From the NCBI GenBank assembly GCA_900550065.1, contig URQR01000003.1, forward strand, positions 1 to 31,884: a stretch of 31,884 nucleotides of DNA. The letters run 5' to 3'. Each line of letters begins with the position of its first letter. Positions within the stretch are counted from its first letter, which is position 1. Made by a program: the position numbers and the translations under genes. The notes under the pieces were generated by a model. It was not told the DNA's origin. It did not search any database and was given only the letters and a program-made list of their open reading frames with translations. Origin of the DNA: an uncultured Eubacteriales bacterium. Its GTDB lineage: Bacteria; Bacillota; Clostridia; UBA1381; UMGS1253. Positions 8,281 to 15,363 of the stretch are shown here, piece after piece.

Positions 8281-9306
8281 TTACTGCTGGATTTCGTTTT
8301 TCTTGCGCTCGTGCTCGGCAAGCGTTTTCGAATAGTAGAGCTTACCGGCCGCATCCGACTGGAAGAAGTAGTAGTCCGTGTCAGAGGGATAGAGCGCCGC
8401 TTCAATCGACGCCTTGCCGGGGCTGCAAATCGGCCCGAGAGGCAGCCCCTTGTTGATGTATGTGTTGTACGGCGACTGAATCCGAATGTCGCTGTTGGAC
8501 AAAATTGGCTTACGCTCGCCTAAAATATACTGTACCGTCGCGCACGATTCTAAGTACGGGTACGTCGCTGAATTCAGCCGGTTGTGGAACACACTCGACA
8601 CAAGTGGCCTGTCCGCGTCCGAGCCGGCTTCGCCCTCAATCACGGACGCGAGCGTTACAATTTCGTCGACGCTGTAGCCCGCCCGTTTTGCCGCCGCCTT
8701 GTAGTCATCTGTAAAAATCTGCTCAAAGCGATTCAGCATCATTTTTACGATTTCTTTTCCGCTCATCTGGTTGGAAATATTGTAGGTGTCGGGGAACAAA
8801 TACCCCTCGAGCGGATTGTCGCGCGTAATCCCCTGTAAAAAGTCATAGTCATACGGTTCTGCGAGTGCGGCGGTAAAGTCCTGCTCGCTGATAAAGCCCG
8901 TTTTTACTACGATTGCTGTAATTTCTTTTAACGTCGACCCCTCCGGAATCGTAATATCCGCCGTCCGATAACGGTCAGCGTACGTTAAGCCGTTAATCAG
9001 CAGGTTATAGCCGCTGCCCTTTTTTATCTCAAACTCGTCGGCGTAATACTTCTCGTTTGCGCCCTTCATATTAGACATCAGCTCAAACAGCCATGGATAT
9101 TTGATGACATGATTGTCCTTTAATGTCTGCGCTACGCTGTGCGAGTCCGCGTTTTCACCAATTGTGATTTTGACGCTGTCGGTGTTTAAGCTGCCGAACA
9201 GTACGTCGCCGGCCATAAAAATAGCCTGCACGATTAGCGCAATTGCCAGCACGGCGAGAAGCATCGGAATTAAATTTGACTTGCGTTTTCTTTTGTTGTC
9301 CGCCAT
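8281..9306 (-). CDS. mltG: Endolytic peptidoglycan transglycosylase MltG
   Basis: A 341-residue membrane-anchored YceG-family enzyme. One transmembrane helix at about residues 13-32 follows a basic cytoplasmic start (KRKRK). A LysM-like region follows (DSHSVAQTLKDNHVI), then the catalytic domain with LEGYLFPDTY (167-176), the catalytic Glu E224 in ASVIEGEAG, HNRLNS and SPYNTYINKGLPLGPI. MltG cuts nascent glycan strands and so sets their length. It is the first gene of a minus-strand operon with trmR and trhP, the same order as Bacillus yrrL-yrrM-yrrN/O. AAAGGA precedes the ATG, and a clear promoter lies upstream. Confidence 0.95.
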   Translation of the reverse strand: MADNKRKRKSNLIPMLLAVLAIALIVQAIFMAGDVLFGSLNTDSVKITIGENADSHSVAQTLKDNHVIKYPWLFELMSNMKGANEKYYADEFEIKKGSGYNLLINGLTYADRYRTADITIPEGSTLKEITAIVVKTGFISEQDFTAALAEPYDYDFLQGITRDNPLEGYLFPDTYNISNQMSGKEIVKMMLNRFEQIFTDDYKAAAKRAGYSVDEIVTLASVIEGEAGSDADRPLVSSVFHNRLNSATYPYLESCATVQYILGERKPILSNSDIRIQSPYNTYINKGLPLGPICSPGKASIEAALYPSDTDYYFFQSDAAGKLYYSKTLAEHERKKNEIQQ

Positions 9307-9344
9307 AGTAATGCCCGTTCCTTTCTAAAACTCTTATAACATTT

Positions 9345-9373
9345 ATTGTACAACAGGATTTAAAATCCGTCAA
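9345..9373 (-). promoter_or_regulatory. Promoter of the mltG-trmR-trhP operon
   Basis: On the minus strand the -35 box TTGACG is at 9373-9368 and the -10 box TACAAT at 9350-9345, with a 17-bp spacer; each box differs from consensus at one position. A perfect 13-bp palindrome, GGATTT-A-AAATCC on the plus strand (9356-9368), lies in the spacer and touches the -35 box, so an operator is possible. The mltG start is about 39 bp downstream. Confidence 0.7.
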
Positions 9374-9434
9374 TTATAACTTAGGCAAGAGGGGTTCCCT
9401 TATTAAAAACGAGTGAGCCGCGTCGAAACACGTC

Positions 9435-9462
9435 AAAAGCGATATACGCTAAAAGCGATATA
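9435..9462. repeat. Two 12-bp direct repeats between mltG and recR
   Basis: AAAAGCGATATA occurs at 9435-9446 and again at 9451-9462, separated by CGCT, a 16-bp period. It lies next to the recR terminator and about 60 bp upstream of the mltG promoter. No function is assigned. Confidence 0.6.
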
Positions 9463-9488
9463 AAAAACGGCGGGCACAGCGCCCGCCG
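9461..9488 (-). terminator. Rho-independent terminator of the dnaX-ybaB-recR operon
   Basis: Read on the minus strand: 8-bp GC-only arms (9488-9481 and 9475-9468) around a 5-base loop, followed by six T. It starts 20 bp after the recR stop. Confidence 0.92.
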
Positions 9489-9507
9489 CATACCTCAAAC
9501 CAAAAGC

Positions 9508-10101
9508 CTACATTTCGCGCCGGCCTTCCATTGCACGCAAAAGCGTCACCTCGTCGGCATACTCTAAGTCGCCGCCGACGGGCAGCCCGTGCGCAATCCG
9601 CGTGACGCGTACGCCGAACGGCTTTAATAACTTGCAAAGATACATTGCCGTCGCCTCGCCGGATACATTTGGATTTGTCGCCATGATGACCTCGCTGATG
9701 CCGCCCGCGCCAATACGGCTTAAAAGCGAGCCAATCTGTAAGTCGTCCGGCCCAACGCCGTCCATAGGCGAGAGCGCGCCGTGCAAGACATGATAAAGCC
9801 CTTTATATTCGCGCATTTTTTCAATCGCGATAACGTCTTTTGGCGACTCGACGACGCAGATTGTCGCATGGTCGCGCCGCGCGTCGCTGCATATTGCACA
9901 CGGCGACACATCCGTCAGATTTTGGCACTTCTCACACAAGCATATTTTTTCCTTTGCCGCCAGCAGCGCCTGCGCCATCTGCGCGGCGTACTCCTGCGGC
10001 ATATTCAGAATATGAAACGCAAGCCGCTCAGCGGTTTTGCGCCCAATGCCGGGCAGCTTTGCAAACTGTTCAATCAGGTTTTCAATCGGTGCTGCGTGCA
10101 T
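9508..10101 (-). CDS. recR: Recombination protein RecR
   Basis: A 197-residue RecR of normal length, which acts with RecO (and RecF) to load RecA on gapped DNA. The order is usual: helix-hairpin-helix LPGIGRKTAERLAFHIL (16-32), C4 zinc finger C56, C59, C68, C71 (CEKCQNLTDVSPCAIC), then a Toprim domain starting at CVVESPKDV and holding HGALSPMDGVGPDDL and EVIMATNPNVSGEATAMYL. A GGAGGAG Shine-Dalgarno precedes the ATG. It lies 12 bp after ybaB in the conserved dnaX-ybaB-recR order. Confidence 0.97.
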   Translation of the reverse strand: MHAAPIENLIEQFAKLPGIGRKTAERLAFHILNMPQEYAAQMAQALLAAKEKICLCEKCQNLTDVSPCAICSDARRDHATICVVESPKDVIAIEKMREYKGLYHVLHGALSPMDGVGPDDLQIGSLLSRIGAGGISEVIMATNPNVSGEATAMYLCKLLKPFGVRVTRIAHGLPVGGDLEYADEVTLLRAMEGRREM

Positions 10102-10113
10102 AAACTCCTCCGC

Positions 10114-10455
10114 TTAGAACAAGCCGGGAATGTTCATCCCGCCCGTTACCTTGCCCATTTCATTTGCAATCATTTCCTCTGCCTGCCGCAGGGCCTCGTT
10201 TGTCGCTGTAAGAATCAAATCCTCCAGCGTTTCTACATCGTCCGGGTCAACCGCATCGGGGCTAATCTTGACCGATACGAGCTGCTTTTTGCCCGAAGCA
10301 ACGACCGTTACCGCGCCGCCGCCGGACGAAGCCTCGACCGTCTTTTCCTCTGCCTCTTCCTGAATTTTCGCCATCTGCTCCTGCATACGCTGCGCCTGCT
10401 TGAGCATGTTGTTCATATTGCCCATACCGGGCATACCGCCTTTAAATTTTGCCAT
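10114..10455 (-). CDS. YbaB/EbfC family nucleoid-associated protein
   Basis: A 113-residue small DNA-binding protein (YaaK in Bacillus). The N-terminus is Met/Gly-rich (GGMPGMGNMNNMLKQAQRMQEQMAKIQEEAEEK-type helix), then the beta strands with VEASSGGGAVTVVASGKKQLVSVKI and the helix LEDLILTATNEALRQAEEM, all typical. The dimeric protein binds DNA as tweezers. It is encoded between dnaX (21 bp) and recR, the standard arrangement, and has a GGAGG site before its ATG. Confidence 0.94.
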   Translation of the reverse strand: MAKFKGGMPGMGNMNNMLKQAQRMQEQMAKIQEEAEEKTVEASSGGGAVTVVASGKKQLVSVKISPDAVDPDDVETLEDLILTATNEALRQAEEMIANEMGKVTGGMNIPGLF

Positions 10456-10476
10456 GGTGGTTCCCTCCGTTTTTAT

Positions 10477-12243
10477 TTATTCATCTTCTATTATAATATC
10501 ATCGTTATCAAGCGTCAGCAGCGCATCGAGCGGATCGTCCGCATCCACCGCCTCTGCCGTTGCTGGCGTGGACGTTTCCGCTGGCGCAGCAGCCGTTTTT
10601 ACCGTCTTGGCCGCTCTGTCTACCAGCGTTCGTACCCTTGTGTCGACCGTTTCCTCAATGGAATCAAACTCTGCCTCTGTTACGAATGCGGTTTTCGCTT
10701 CGCCGCCGCATACGCTCCACAGCGCGTCATTAAAGTTGCCGCTGTATAGATTGATAATTTCTTTTACATACGTTTCGTTGATAAGATAAAGCGTGCTGTC
10801 CGCATACTTTGCCTTTTTCATAAATAAAGCGCCGTATAGTGGAGGATATTTTTTTTGTAGAATCCCCAAAAGTTCCGCCCATACGTTGCCCGCCACCGGT
10901 TTGCGGACGGGGGATACGGCTGGTTTTGCTGCCGCACGTTGCGAAACGGGCTCTGGCGGCTGCTTCGGCGCGGGCTGTACCGGCTTCGGCGCAGGCATAG
11001 GCTCTACATCCCACGGCGGAGCGTCGCTGTCCGTCGGTGCGGAGACTGGCGCCTCCGGCACAGGCGGGGCAGAAGTGCCCTGCAAAGGCATACCGTTTGC
11101 TATCATTTGCTCCAGTTTTTCAAGGCGCGCAAGCAATGCGGCGTTCGACGCAGCAAGCGTATCGTCGCAGAGCCGCAGGAGCGCAAGCTCATAGAGCACC
11201 TTTGCGTTTTTCTGCCACTTTGCGTCCGCACTCGCCGCACAAAGCGACTCTACTATGTAGGAAAGCTCCTGTGCGCTGAAGCGTTTTGCCGCCCTTTGTA
11301 TCTCGTCGATTACCTCGGCTGCATATTCAAACAGGCCGTCGGCATCGCTTGTGACCTTACATACTAAAATGTCGCGGAACCGGCGAATCAGCGTGTCGAT
11401 AAACTGGCTTACGTCCTTCCCGTCCCGCACGACATCAGAAAGAGCAGAGAGCAGGGCGGCGTTGTCCTTGTCCGCAATCGCAGATACCATTTTCGCGACT
11501 GCTTCATCGGGCGCGACGCCCATGACAGCGTTCACGCCTTCGACGGTAATCTTGTCTGTGAGCGCGCTGATACACTGGTCGAGGAAACTGAGTGCATCGC
11601 GCATTGCGCCGTCGGCAAGGCGCGCGACCAATTCAAGCGCCTCAATATCGGCGCTTACTCCTTCCGCTGTCGTAATTTCGCGCAGGCGGATTACAATATC
11701 GTGTACGCTGATGCGCTTGAAGTCGAACCGCTGGCAGCGCGACGTAATCGTTGCGGGAAGTTTATGCGCCTCCGTCGTCGCAAGAATAAACACGACGTAC
11801 GGCGGCGGCTCCTCGAGCGTTTTAAGCAAAGCGTTGAATGCGCCGCCCGACAGCATATGCACCTCGTCGATAATATAAATCTTGTACTTTGCCTGTGCGG
11901 CAGAGTATGATACCTCGTCGCGAATCTCACGAATATTGTCGACGCCGTTGTTCGACGCCGCGTCGATTTCCGTGATATCCATAATACTGCCGTCCAATGC
12001 GCCGCGGCAGATTTCACATTCGTTGCAGGGGTTGCCATCCTTTGGATGCAGGCAGTTGATTGCACGCGCAAAAATTTTCGCGCATGACGTTTTACCCGTG
12101 CCGCGTGTGCCGCAGAACAGGTAGGCATGTGCCGTTTTACCCGACAGGATTTCATTTTTTAAAGTAGACACCACATACGGCTGGCCAATTACATCGTCGA
12201 ACGTACGCGGCCGCCATTTGCGGTACAGGGCCTGATAAGCCAT
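10477..12243 (-). CDS. dnaX: DNA polymerase III subunit gamma/tau
   Basis: A 588-residue clamp-loader ATPase. The AAA+ core has Walker A GTRGTGKT (45-52), a zinc site C64, C73, C76, C79, Walker B with IIDEVHM (about 124-130), and the sensor/arginine-finger region TSRCQRFDFKRI. Domain III follows, then a Pro/Ala-rich linker at about 385-450 and a C-terminal domain typical of the long tau form that would contact the polymerase and helicase. I saw no obvious frameshift site for a separate gamma product. AGAGG lies 9 bases before the ATG. The SRP RNA gene is immediately upstream on the same strand. Confidence 0.96.
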   Translation of the reverse strand: MAYQALYRKWRPRTFDDVIGQPYVVSTLKNEILSGKTAHAYLFCGTRGTGKTSCAKIFARAINCLHPKDGNPCNECEICRGALDGSIMDITEIDAASNNGVDNIREIRDEVSYSAAQAKYKIYIIDEVHMLSGGAFNALLKTLEEPPPYVVFILATTEAHKLPATITSRCQRFDFKRISVHDIVIRLREITTAEGVSADIEALELVARLADGAMRDALSFLDQCISALTDKITVEGVNAVMGVAPDEAVAKMVSAIADKDNAALLSALSDVVRDGKDVSQFIDTLIRRFRDILVCKVTSDADGLFEYAAEVIDEIQRAAKRFSAQELSYIVESLCAASADAKWQKNAKVLYELALLRLCDDTLAASNAALLARLEKLEQMIANGMPLQGTSAPPVPEAPVSAPTDSDAPPWDVEPMPAPKPVQPAPKQPPEPVSQRAAAKPAVSPVRKPVAGNVWAELLGILQKKYPPLYGALFMKKAKYADSTLYLINETYVKEIINLYSGNFNDALWSVCGGEAKTAFVTEAEFDSIEETVDTRVRTLVDRAAKTVKTAAAPAETSTPATAEAVDADDPLDALLTLDNDDIIIEDE

Positions 12244-12287
12244 AGCGCAAAACCTCTGAATTATATGTTAATCACATTGATTCCATT

Positions 12288-12557
12288 AAAAAATCGTACA
12301 ACTCTGCTTCGAGACAGGCTCTCCATGCGGTAAGTCTGAAGCCGGCTCAGCTCTGGCGCCCCTGTAACACACCGGGGACACCGCTTATTGCTGCTCGGTT
12401 CCCCGCCTGACAAGGTTCACGGGCCACGGTCGCACAGGACCAAAGCCTCATCGCCTTTATACAAACGCCAGCCATACAAAACCGCCCCTCGGCAGAGTAT
12501 TCACCCTTGCTATAGCGGATTGCAAGTACAGGGCACCGCTACCGCCCCGGCTAGTAC
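12288..12557 (-). ncRNA. ffs: Signal recognition particle RNA, large Bacillota type (scRNA)
   Basis: About 270 nt on the minus strand. The 5' end has the Alu-domain sequence GTACTAGCCGGGGCGGTAGC followed by GCCCTGTA and CAATCCGCTATAGCA. The apical domain that binds Ffh reads GTGAACCTTGTCAGG, then a CGG-GGAA-CCG hairpin (GGAA tetraloop at 12402-12399), then AGCAGCAATAAG. The 3' half has CCCCGGTGTGTTACAGGGG and GAGCTGAG, as in Bacillus scRNA. The transcript ends at a T-run (12293-12288). It lies 45 bp upstream of dnaX, as in Bacillus (scr-dnaX). The 5' and 3' ends are set by family comparison and the promoter, to within a few bases. Confidence 0.95.
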
Positions 12558-12566
12558 GACTATATT

Positions 12567-12595
12567 ATTATACCCTATTTTTACGCTGATAGCAA
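12567..12595 (-). promoter_or_regulatory. Promoter of the SRP RNA
   Basis: On the minus strand TTGCTA at 12595-12590, a 17-bp spacer and a perfect TATAAT at 12572-12567. The RNA starts about 9 bases after the -10 box. Confidence 0.7.
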
Positions 12596-13007
12596 TACAA
12601 TTTTGCAATATTTTATCAATGGGATAATTTTATCGGAAGGGGAATTAGAGTAAAATGAAGTCTGTCTGTTAAAAAACGCAATACAAACCTATTCACAGGG
12701 ATGAACCGCCAAAATTATGGCAGACAAAACGGCGTTAGAAAAGCACTAACGAATATTCATAAACCTGCGGTATAATTTTTTAACAATATTATAAAATGGA
12801 GTGTTTGCAAACAGTTTTTTTAAAGCTTTTATCAACATAACATAGGCCCTGCCTTTCGGTACAAAACGCGTCGAAACGAATCAAACCCTGAACTTTTTGG
12901 TCGCTTCTTGTCTTATTATAGCGCATTTGAATTGTAATTGCAACGTTTTTTAAAACTATAATACTTTTTGAAAGTATTGTAAAATAAATCCATAAGGAGG
13001 CGGCTAT
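12596..13007. other. Intergenic region between the SRP RNA promoter and the XRE gene
   Basis: About 410 bp, AT-rich, with no convincing gene. It holds a small inverted repeat CGTTAG/CTAACG (12733-12738 and 12746-12751), an isolated TATAAT at 12771-12776 with no good -35 box, and, at its right end, the XRE promoter region. No tRNA-like T-arm or other RNA gene was recognised. Confidence 0.5.
12957..12978 (+). promoter_or_regulatory. -10 box and overlapping palindrome upstream of the XRE gene
   Basis: TATAAT at 12957-12962 overlaps a perfect inverted repeat, AATACTTT (12960-12967) and AAAGTATT (12971-12978) around TTG. The -35 box is weak (TTGTAA at 12932-12937 would need a 19-bp spacer). The palindrome covers the likely transcription start and lies about 30 bp before the XRE start codon, which fits autorepression. 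Confidence 0.55.
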
Positions 13008-13319
13008 ATGGATGTTTTGGATAAAATTCGCTGTTTGCTATCCGAACGCGGCTGGAGCGTTTATAAGTTGTCGGAACAATCGGGCGTGGCACAGTCTACT
13101 CTATCCAATATGTTTAACCGATGTAACCTGCCCTCTGTTACAACGCTGGAGGCAATATGTAAAGGCTTTGGAATCACGCTGTCGGAGTTTTTTTCAAACG
13201 AGGAGGAAATGATTGCGCTTGATGCGGAAAGGAAACAGCTTTTAAAGCGCTTTGACCGTCTTTCAGCAAAGCAAAAGGAGGTCGTACTGGAACTGTTGGA
13301 GCGTATGGGGCCGGGATAA
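13008..13319 (+). CDS. Small XRE-family transcriptional regulator
   Basis: A 103-residue cytoplasmic DNA-binding protein. Residues 1-65 form a Cro/CI helix-turn-helix domain: SVYKLSEQSGVAQSTLSNMFNR holds the two helices, and LPSVTTLEAICKGFGITLSEFF closes the domain. The C-terminal 35 residues are a charged, probably helical tail (DRLSAKQKEVVLELLERM) often used for dimerisation. AAGGAGG lies 7 bases before the ATG. The gene is monocistronic, with a palindrome over its promoter and a terminator just after it. The target genes are unknown; the gene itself is the likeliest one visible. Confidence 0.88.
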   Translation: MDVLDKIRCLLSERGWSVYKLSEQSGVAQSTLSNMFNRCNLPSVTTLEAICKGFGITLSEFFSNEEEMIALDAERKQLLKRFDRLSAKQKEVVLELLERMGPG

Positions 13320-13365
13320 AAAAGCGGTGCGTACACCACTTGAGGGCGCAACACACCGCTTTTTT
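13318..13365. terminator. Terminator after the XRE gene, also usable by hpf
   Basis: Arms AAAAAAGCGGTG (13318-13329) and CACCGCTTTTTT (13354-13365) are perfect complements with a 24-base loop. The A-run and T-run make it usable from both strands. The stop codon of the XRE gene overlaps its left edge. Confidence 0.8.
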
Positions 13366-13386
13366 ATATTATGAACATGTTTACGT

Positions 13387-13932
13387 TTATTTGTCTGCGC
13401 GTTCAATCAGCGCATAGTTGCCGTCTTTTCGCTTATAGACAATGCTGACTGCCTCCGTTTCAGCGTTGTCGAACACAAAAAACTGATGTCCGAGCAAATT
13501 CATCTGCAAAATCGCTTCTTCCACACTCATTGGCTTGAAGGTAAACTTTTTCACCTTAACGACATTGAATTCGCTTTCCTCTGCGACGCTCTCTTCTTTT
13601 TCGTCGAGGTCCATATAAGGAATATCAAACGCTTCCTTTTTCAATTTCTTTTCCAGATGCGTCTTATGCCGCCGCATCTGCCGCTCAATTACGTCGACGA
13701 CCTTGTCGATTGCGGCATACATATCCGTGTCCGTGTCCTCCGCACGGTAGATGACACCCCTCGAGTAAATCGTGACCTCAATCGTGTGGCGGTCTTTTGC
13801 TACGCTGAGTGTCACACGGACCTCCGGGTCGTCCTTAAAATACTTATCCAATTTTCCGAGCCGTTTATGAATCCGTTCACGCAGCCCGTCCGTAACCTCT
13901 ACTTTTCTTCCTGTGATTATAAAATTCATCAT
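13387..13932 (-). CDS. hpf: Long-form ribosome hibernation promoting factor
   Basis: A 181-residue HPF. The N-terminal domain (about 1-95) has the beta-alpha ribosome-binding fold (MMNFIITGRKVEVTDGLRERI, LDKYF, TDTDMYAAIDKVVDVIERQMRRHK). A charged linker follows, then the C-terminal domain with VKVKKFTFKPMSVEEAILQMNLLGHQFFVF, which lets two long HPFs pair and link 70S ribosomes into inactive 100S dimers. The start is the ATG at 13932, with AAAGGAG about 10 bases upstream; an in-frame TTG at 13941 touches that site and is less likely. It has its own leader with a GC hairpin, and is probably induced in stationary phase or stress, as in the family. Confidence 0.95.
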   Translation of the reverse strand: MMNFIITGRKVEVTDGLRERIHKRLGKLDKYFKDDPEVRVTLSVAKDRHTIEVTIYSRGVIYRAEDTDTDMYAAIDKVVDVIERQMRRHKTHLEKKLKKEAFDIPYMDLDEKEESVAEESEFNVVKVKKFTFKPMSVEEAILQMNLLGHQFFVFDNAETEAVSIVYKRKDGNYALIERADK

Positions 13933-13954
13933 ACCTGTCAACTCCTTTATTCCG

Positions 13955-13971
13955 CCTGCGCAACGCGCAGG
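13955..13971 (-). promoter_or_regulatory. GC hairpin in the hpf leader, next to the Shine-Dalgarno
   Basis: On the minus strand CCTGCGC-GTT-GCGCAGG forms a perfect 7-bp stem with a 3-base loop. It ends about 6 bases before the hpf Shine-Dalgarno (13948-13943). No T-run follows, so it is not an intrinsic terminator. It may stabilise the mRNA or affect ribosome access. Confidence 0.5.
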
Positions 13972-14068
13972 GTAGTTTTTGGACCAATGCTGTTTAAAAG
14001 TAGTATATGGTATTTATATTTATATATTTACCCAAAGGAAGAAGATGTAAACGCATACTTTAAAAAAA

Positions 14069-14911
14069 TCAGAGGATTATTTCGCTGTGGCGCGTCGCGT
14101 GGCAATTAATATTGACCGCAACAGGCAGTCCCGCGATGTGCGTCGCAAACACCTCGACATTGACCCCAATTGCCGTTGTGCGGCCGCCGAGCCCCTGCGG
14201 CCCTGTGCCGAGCCGGTTGATTTTTGTAAGTAGCGTTTCCTCTAATTCTGCATAATACGGGTCCGGATGCGTTGTGTCAATTGGGCGCATGAGCGCAAAT
14301 TTTGCGAGCTGCGCCGCCTTTTCCATCGTGCCGCCGATGCCGACACCGACTACCATCGGCGGGCACGGGTTCGAGCCGGCCTTGTCCACTGTTTCGAGCA
14401 CAAAGTCAATCACACCGCCGAGTCCCTGTGCCGGCTTAAGCATGCGGAGCGCGCTCATGTTCTCGCTGCCGAAGCCCTTTGGCGCAAAGGTGATATGCAG
14501 CTTGTCACCCTCTACAATATCATAGTGAATCACCGCGGGGGTATTGTCCTTCGTGTTAACGCGCCGGAGCGGATCCGCTACGACCGACTTGCGCAGATAC
14601 CCTTCCTCGTAGCCTTTCCGAACGCCGGCGTTGATTGCGTCGGTAAGGCTGCCGCCCGCAATATGCACCTCTTGGCCGAGCTCGACCTTGAGCACCGCCA
14701 TGCCCGTATCCTGGCATATGGGCATCTCGCACGCGCGCGCCAACTGCGCGTTTTTTAAAATATCGTTTAAAATCTCCCTGCCGTTTTCAGAGGGTTCTTC
14801 TCCGCGAAAGCGGCGCAGCGCGTCTTCGATGTCGCTGTTTAAATAGTAGTTTGCATCAGCACAGAGGCGCGCAACCGCCGATATAATTTCGTCTGTTTGA
14901 ATTGTTCTCAT
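14069..14911 (-). CDS. Class I fumarate hydratase, alpha subunit (orphan)
   Basis: A 280-residue alpha subunit of a [4Fe-4S] class I fumarase / L(+)-tartrate dehydratase. Likely cluster cysteines are C66 in CEMPICQDTG, C183 in SNPCPPMVVGVGIGG and C270 in NCHATRH. GPQGLGGRTTAIGV is also typical. The enzyme hydrates fumarate to malate. The beta subunit, normally the next gene and needed for activity, is not in this window: the 127 bp downstream are non-coding and hpf follows. The ATG overlaps the gtrA stop by 4 bases (ATGA), so translation is probably coupled to a glycosylation operon, an odd context. A tartrate dehydratase alpha subunit is the alternative. Confidence 0.9.
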   Translation of the reverse strand: MRTIQTDEIISAVARLCADANYYLNSDIEDALRRFRGEEPSENGREILNDILKNAQLARACEMPICQDTGMAVLKVELGQEVHIAGGSLTDAINAGVRKGYEEGYLRKSVVADPLRRVNTKDNTPAVIHYDIVEGDKLHITFAPKGFGSENMSALRMLKPAQGLGGVIDFVLETVDKAGSNPCPPMVVGVGIGGTMEKAAQLAKFALMRPIDTTHPDPYYAELEETLLTKINRLGTGPQGLGGRTTAIGVNVEVFATHIAGLPVAVNINCHATRHSEIIL

Positions 14912-15363
14912 GCTTTTGGCTCCTCCTTCGTGCGGAACACCCAGAATTTACTCCCTAAGAAATTGAGCGCCGTCATCGGTACCGTTGCGACAAGCTTTGC
15001 CAGAATTTCCGGCCGAATCATCAGCTTATCGTAGCAGAGCCACAAAAGCCCCTGCATTAAAAAGAAAATAATCCCGCTTTGGATATACATTTTCACCGCA
15101 GAGGCGACTGCCTTCTGGTTACCGGCTTTAAACGTAAAATGCCGGTTTAATAGATAGCTGCATAGTACGGCGAGCACATAGGAAATGGTCTGGGCAATGT
15201 ATTTATACTGCGGCAGCACGTCTTCCGCCGGTCCGAGCAGAATAAGCAGCTGGAACACACCGAAGTCGACCGCCGTGTTAATTACGCCTACGCCGCAGAA
15301 TTTTATTAGCTGTACAATGGTGTTTTTTAGTTTATCATATACGCTTGGCATCATTGTTCTCAT
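14908..15363 (-). CDS. GtrA family membrane protein
   Basis: About 151 residues with four transmembrane helices (IVQLIKFCGVGVINTAVDFG; YIAQTISYVLAVLCSYLLNR; YIQSGIIFFLMQGLLWLCY; LVATVPMTALNFLGSKFWVF). The signatures LIKFCGVGVINT, YLLNRHFTF and NFLGSKFWVF are those of GtrA proteins, proposed to help flip polyprenyl-phosphate-linked sugars or to support the partner glycosyltransferase. Its 5' end overlaps the GT2 gene by about 29 bp and its 3' end overlaps fumarase by 4 bp. The start is uncertain: the ATG at 15363 has a short AGGA upstream; ATGs at 15354 and 15351 are possible. Confidence 0.88.
   Translation of the reverse strand: MRTMMPSVYDKLKNTIVQLIKFCGVGVINTAVDFGVFQLLILLGPAEDVLPQYKYIAQTISYVLAVLCSYLLNRHFTFKAGNQKAVASAVKMYIQSGIIFFLMQGLLWLCYDKLMIRPEILAKLVATVPMTALNFLGSKFWVFRTKEEPKA

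Noticed and set aside
9419..9430. CGCGTCGAAAC shared with 12868-12878, resembling a Spo0A box
   Set aside because: It differs from the TGTCGAA core, the two sites lie in unrelated contexts, and a match this short is expected by chance.
9781..10749. A 322-codon plus-strand frame crossing recR, ybaB and dnaX
   Set aside because: It runs opposite three conserved genes, and its Cys/Arg/Phe-rich product shows no domain.
10477..12243. Programmed frameshift in dnaX giving a short gamma subunit
   Set aside because: No A6G-type slippery run followed by a stem was noticed in the frame; a long tau-like product is sufficient.
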